The position numbers and the translations under genes were made by a program. A stretch of DNA of 7,008 nucleotides from Candidatus Krumholzibacteriota bacterium (GTDB lineage Bacteria; Krumholzibacteriota; Krumholzibacteriia; Krumholzibacteriales; Krumholzibacteriaceae): positions 1 to 7,008 of the forward strand of contig DAOVFR010000134.1 of NCBI GenBank assembly GCA_030672805.1, written 5' to 3'. Below are positions 5,375 to 7,008 of the stretch, piece after piece (within the stretch, counting starts at the first letter, position 1; each line of letters begins with the position of its first letter). The notes under the pieces are model-generated. The model saw nothing but the letters and a program-made list of their open reading frames with translations. It did not search any database and was not told the DNA's origin.

Positions 5375-5740
5375 CTAGGCGATCCCCCTGATGTGCCTGA
5401 GCATCATCACCGACTCAACCCGATCGACATCGATCGCAACGAGATCGAACCTGTATTCCCGTATCCCTGTCCGCCTCTCGGACCCCGAAAGGTATCGCCT
5501 CGCCGCCCGCTTGATGTGCGACACTTTCCACGGAGGCACCGCATCGACCGCGCCGCCGAAGGAGCGGCTCCTCCTTGTCTTCACCTCGACGAATGCCAGA
5601 CATTCGCCGTCCCGGACGATCAGGTCTATCTCGCAGCGTCCCGAGCGGAAGTTCCTCTCGAGAATTGTATACCCGTTGAGTTCGAGATATTCAGCGGCGA
5701 TTCTCTCTCCGATGACGCCGCAGTCGCTGTCGCTCACCAC
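5375..5740 (-). CDS. yraN: YraN / UPF0102 family nuclease-like protein
   Basis: This 121-residue protein is full length for the family. It has the family signature in order: CGVIGERIAAEYLELNGYTI (7-26), LERNFRSGRCEIDLI (27-41), FVEVKTRRSRSFGGAVD (50-66), K at 72 and AARRYL (79-84). The E-I-D and E-x-K residues form a PD-(D/E)xK endonuclease-like core resembling Holliday-junction resolvases. The biological role is not settled. The usual Gly before EID is Cys here. GTG 5740 is chosen because GGGAGGGGG sits about 7 bases upstream and overlaps the rnhB stop; a second GTG follows immediately and cannot be excluded. It is the last gene of the trmD-rplS-rnhB-yraN group, an arrangement common in bacteria. 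Confidence 0.92.
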   Translation of the reverse strand: MVSDSDCGVIGERIAAEYLELNGYTILERNFRSGRCEIDLIVRDGECLAFVEVKTRRSRSFGGAVDAVPPWKVSHIKRAARRYLSGSERRTGIREYRFDLVAIDVDRVESVMMLRHIRGIA

Positions 5741-5755
5741 ACCGGCACCCCCTCC

Positions 5756-6382
5756 CTAGCGATCGGCCCGTACATGGAAGCTCCGCCTGTGAATCGGTGT
5801 CGGACCCTCCCTCAATATCGCCTCGATGTGCTCCCTCGTCCCATAGCCCTTGTTCCTCGTGAATCCGTACCCGGGATACTTCCCCGCCATTTCCCTCATG
5901 ATCCGGTCCCGGCTGACCTTTGCGACAATCGAAGCGGCCGCGATCGAGAAGCTTTTCCGGTCCCCGCCCCTGACGGCCTCGGCGGTGATATCGACATCGG
6001 GAGTATGTATCCCGTCGACGAGGACGAGCGATGGTTTCGGCCTGAGACCCTCTATCGCCCGGCGCATCGCTTCGAGTGTCGCACGGAATATATTGATCCG
6101 GTCGATACTGTCCGGCTCTATGACGCCGATGCTCCAGGCCCCGCACCGCTCGATGACGAGCTCGAAGAGTTCTTCCCTTACGCTTTCACGAATAAGCTTG
6201 CTGTCGCGCACTTCGGCGAGGTCATCATACGGCTCGCATATCACCGCTGCGGCGATCACCGGGCCCGCCAATGCACCCCGGCCGGCCTCGTCTACACCGG
6301 CGACGAGGAGACCGGAAACATACGACTTGTTTCGATCGAAACAGACCAGATCCTCGAAACAGATCCGGGCTCCCGGGGTCAT
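5756..6382 (-). CDS. rnhB: Ribonuclease HII
   Basis: This enzyme cleaves the RNA strand of RNA-DNA hybrids and nicks DNA at single embedded ribonucleotides, starting ribonucleotide excision repair in the cytoplasm. The 208 residues carry the full metal-binding set: Asp31-Glu32 in GVDEAGRGALAGPV, Asp123 in LVLVDG, and Asp141 in GGDRKSFSIAAASIVAKV. Other family blocks are RDSKL (59-63) and YGFTRNKGYGTREH (172-185), whose Tyr180 belongs to the ribonucleotide-recognising region. The ATG at 6382 overlaps the rplS stop as ATGA, which suggests translational coupling. The first 20 or so residues (MTPGARICFEDLVCFDR) extend before the usual start region; they are part of the coupled reading frame and no internal ATG offers a better start. 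Confidence 0.97.
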   Translation of the reverse strand: MTPGARICFEDLVCFDRNKSYVSGLLVAGVDEAGRGALAGPVIAAAVICEPYDDLAEVRDSKLIRESVREELFELVIERCGAWSIGVIEPDSIDRINIFRATLEAMRRAIEGLRPKPSLVLVDGIHTPDVDITAEAVRGGDRKSFSIAAASIVAKVSRDRIMREMAGKYPGYGFTRNKGYGTREHIEAILREGPTPIHRRSFHVRADR

Positions 6383-6735
6383 CGTCTTCCCTTCTCCGTC
6401 CTCTCGGCGATCCTGGCCGCCTTCCCCTTGAGCTTGCGGAGATAGTAGAGCTTCGCTCTACGCACCCTCCCCATCCTTATCACCTTGATCGACGACACAT
6501 TCGGCGAATGAAGCGGGAAAACACGCTCGACGCCGACACCCTGGCTGATCTTACGTACCGTGAAGGTCTCGTGTATTCCGCTTCCCCGTCTCTGTATCAC
6601 GGTGCCCTGGAAAACCTGGACTCGTTTCCTGCCACCCTCCACGACCCTGACGTCAACATGCACCGTGTCACCGATGTTGAATTCGGGCACCGAATCCCTT
6701 GCCTGCTTTGCCGAAATCTGATCCAGGATATCCAT
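6379..6735 (-). CDS. rplS: 50S ribosomal protein L19
   Basis: Structural protein of the large ribosomal subunit, at the interface with the small subunit. The 118 residues match the usual length (about 115-120) and order: an N-terminal helix (MDILDQISAKQARDSVPEF), GDTVHVDVRVVEGGRKRVQ (22-40), FQGTVIQRRGSGIHETFTVR (42-61), the strongly conserved GVGVERVFPLHSP (66-78) and VRRAKLYYLRKLKGKAARI (91-109). ATG 6735 has AAGGAG 5 bases upstream. An out-of-frame ATG lies just before it. It follows trmD by 17 bases and overlaps rnhB by 4. Confidence 0.98.
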   Translation of the reverse strand: MDILDQISAKQARDSVPEFNIGDTVHVDVRVVEGGRKRVQVFQGTVIQRRGSGIHETFTVRKISQGVGVERVFPLHSPNVSSIKVIRMGRVRRAKLYYLRKLKGKAARIAERTEKGRR

Positions 6736-6752
6736 GTCATCTCCTTACCGTG

Positions 6753-7008
6753 TTACTGGCTCTCTTCGCCCTCGAACAGGTCGGGGCGGTACCGGAGGGT
6801 CCGCTCCCTCGCGGATTCTTTCCTCCACTCGTCTATCTTTGCATGGTTACCCGAGAGAAGGACTTCGGGCACCTTGTGTCCCCTGTATTCGGGCGGCCTC
6901 GTGTAGTAGGCCGCATCGAGTCTGAACCCGCGCTCCGCGGTGAATGAATCGGAATCCCTCGAGCGATCGTCACCGAGCACACCGGGGAGCTGGCGGACAA
7001 CGGCGTCG
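6753..7008 (-). CDS. trmD: tRNA (guanine37-N1)-methyltransferase TrmD, C-terminal part
   Basis: TrmD methylates G37 next to the anticodon using S-adenosylmethionine and so prevents +1 frameshifting. Only the last 84 residues are inside the window; the 5' part, with the trefoil-knot SAM site, lies beyond the right edge. Visible family text runs DAVVRQLPGVLGDDRS, DSDSF (the region holding the catalytic Asp), AAYYTRPPEYRGHKVPEVLL and SGNHAKIDEWRKESARERTL, ending RYRPDLFEGEESQ. The linker between the SAM domain and the C-terminal tRNA-binding domain looks intact. In many bacteria rpsP and rimM lie just upstream; here they would be outside the window. Confidence 0.96.
   Translation of the reverse strand, partial: DAVVRQLPGVLGDDRSRDSDSFTAERGFRLDAAYYTRPPEYRGHKVPEVLLSGNHAKIDEWRKESARERTLRYRPDLFEGEESQ

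Noticed and set aside
5393..5450. Repeated GATCG/ATCGA words that look like a repeat
   Set aside because: They come from frequent Ile-Asp and Asp-Arg codon pairs in GC-rich genes and have no regular spacing. No CRISPR-like or tandem array is present.
5324..6445. Long plus-strand open frame of 373 codons opposite yraN and rnhB
   Set aside because: It has no recognisable domain and is Pro/Arg/Asp-rich. It lies antisense to two clearly conserved genes, so it is a by-product of GC-rich codon use.

Overview
The window looks like a piece of chromosome from a Gram-negative bacterium. Coding DNA is GC-rich and intergenic DNA is AT-rich. There are E. coli-type -35/-10 promoters, strong Shine-Dalgarno sites, a lipoprotein with a lipobox, and the conserved trmD-rplS-rnhB-yraN order. 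I cannot name the species. An uncultured lineage is possible, but that is a guess from overall feel, not from a marker match.

Left part (1-1914): a lysine-ketoglutarate reductase/saccharopine dehydrogenase (LKR/SDH)-like oxidoreductase runs leftward out of the window with its own promoter region. Next is a 294-base AT-rich gap with no convincing gene, then a small exported protein on the minus strand (108 aa) with a good sigma70-type promoter.

Middle (1906-4360, plus strand): a transport region that is partly decayed. It holds the last ~40 residues of an EamA/DMT-type transporter, an intact Na+-dependent NSS-family (SLC6/LeuT-like) amino-acid transporter, and 50 bases later a broken Na+:alanine symporter (AGCS) gene. 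The AGCS gene has a one-base frameshift and lacks about 200 internal residues. The layout suggests an amino-acid uptake operon whose second gene has decayed, near an amino-acid catabolism gene.

Gap 4361-4692: not empty. It carries an exact consensus sigma70 promoter (TTGACA, 17-base spacer, TATAAT) followed by about 120 bases that fold on paper into one long rod with paired ends, an A-rich apical bulge and a small hairpin, ending in seven T. No same-strand gene lies downstream, so a free-standing small RNA is the best reading. I do not recognise its family. It is the most interesting item in the window.

Right part (4693-7008, minus strand): a lipoprotein with a BamE/SmpA-like C-terminal pattern and its own promoter, then (in transcription order from the right edge) trmD (3' end only), rplS, rnhB and yraN. 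These four are tightly packed: 17-base gap, 4-base ATGA overlap, 15-base gap. This is a standard translation and genome-maintenance operon.
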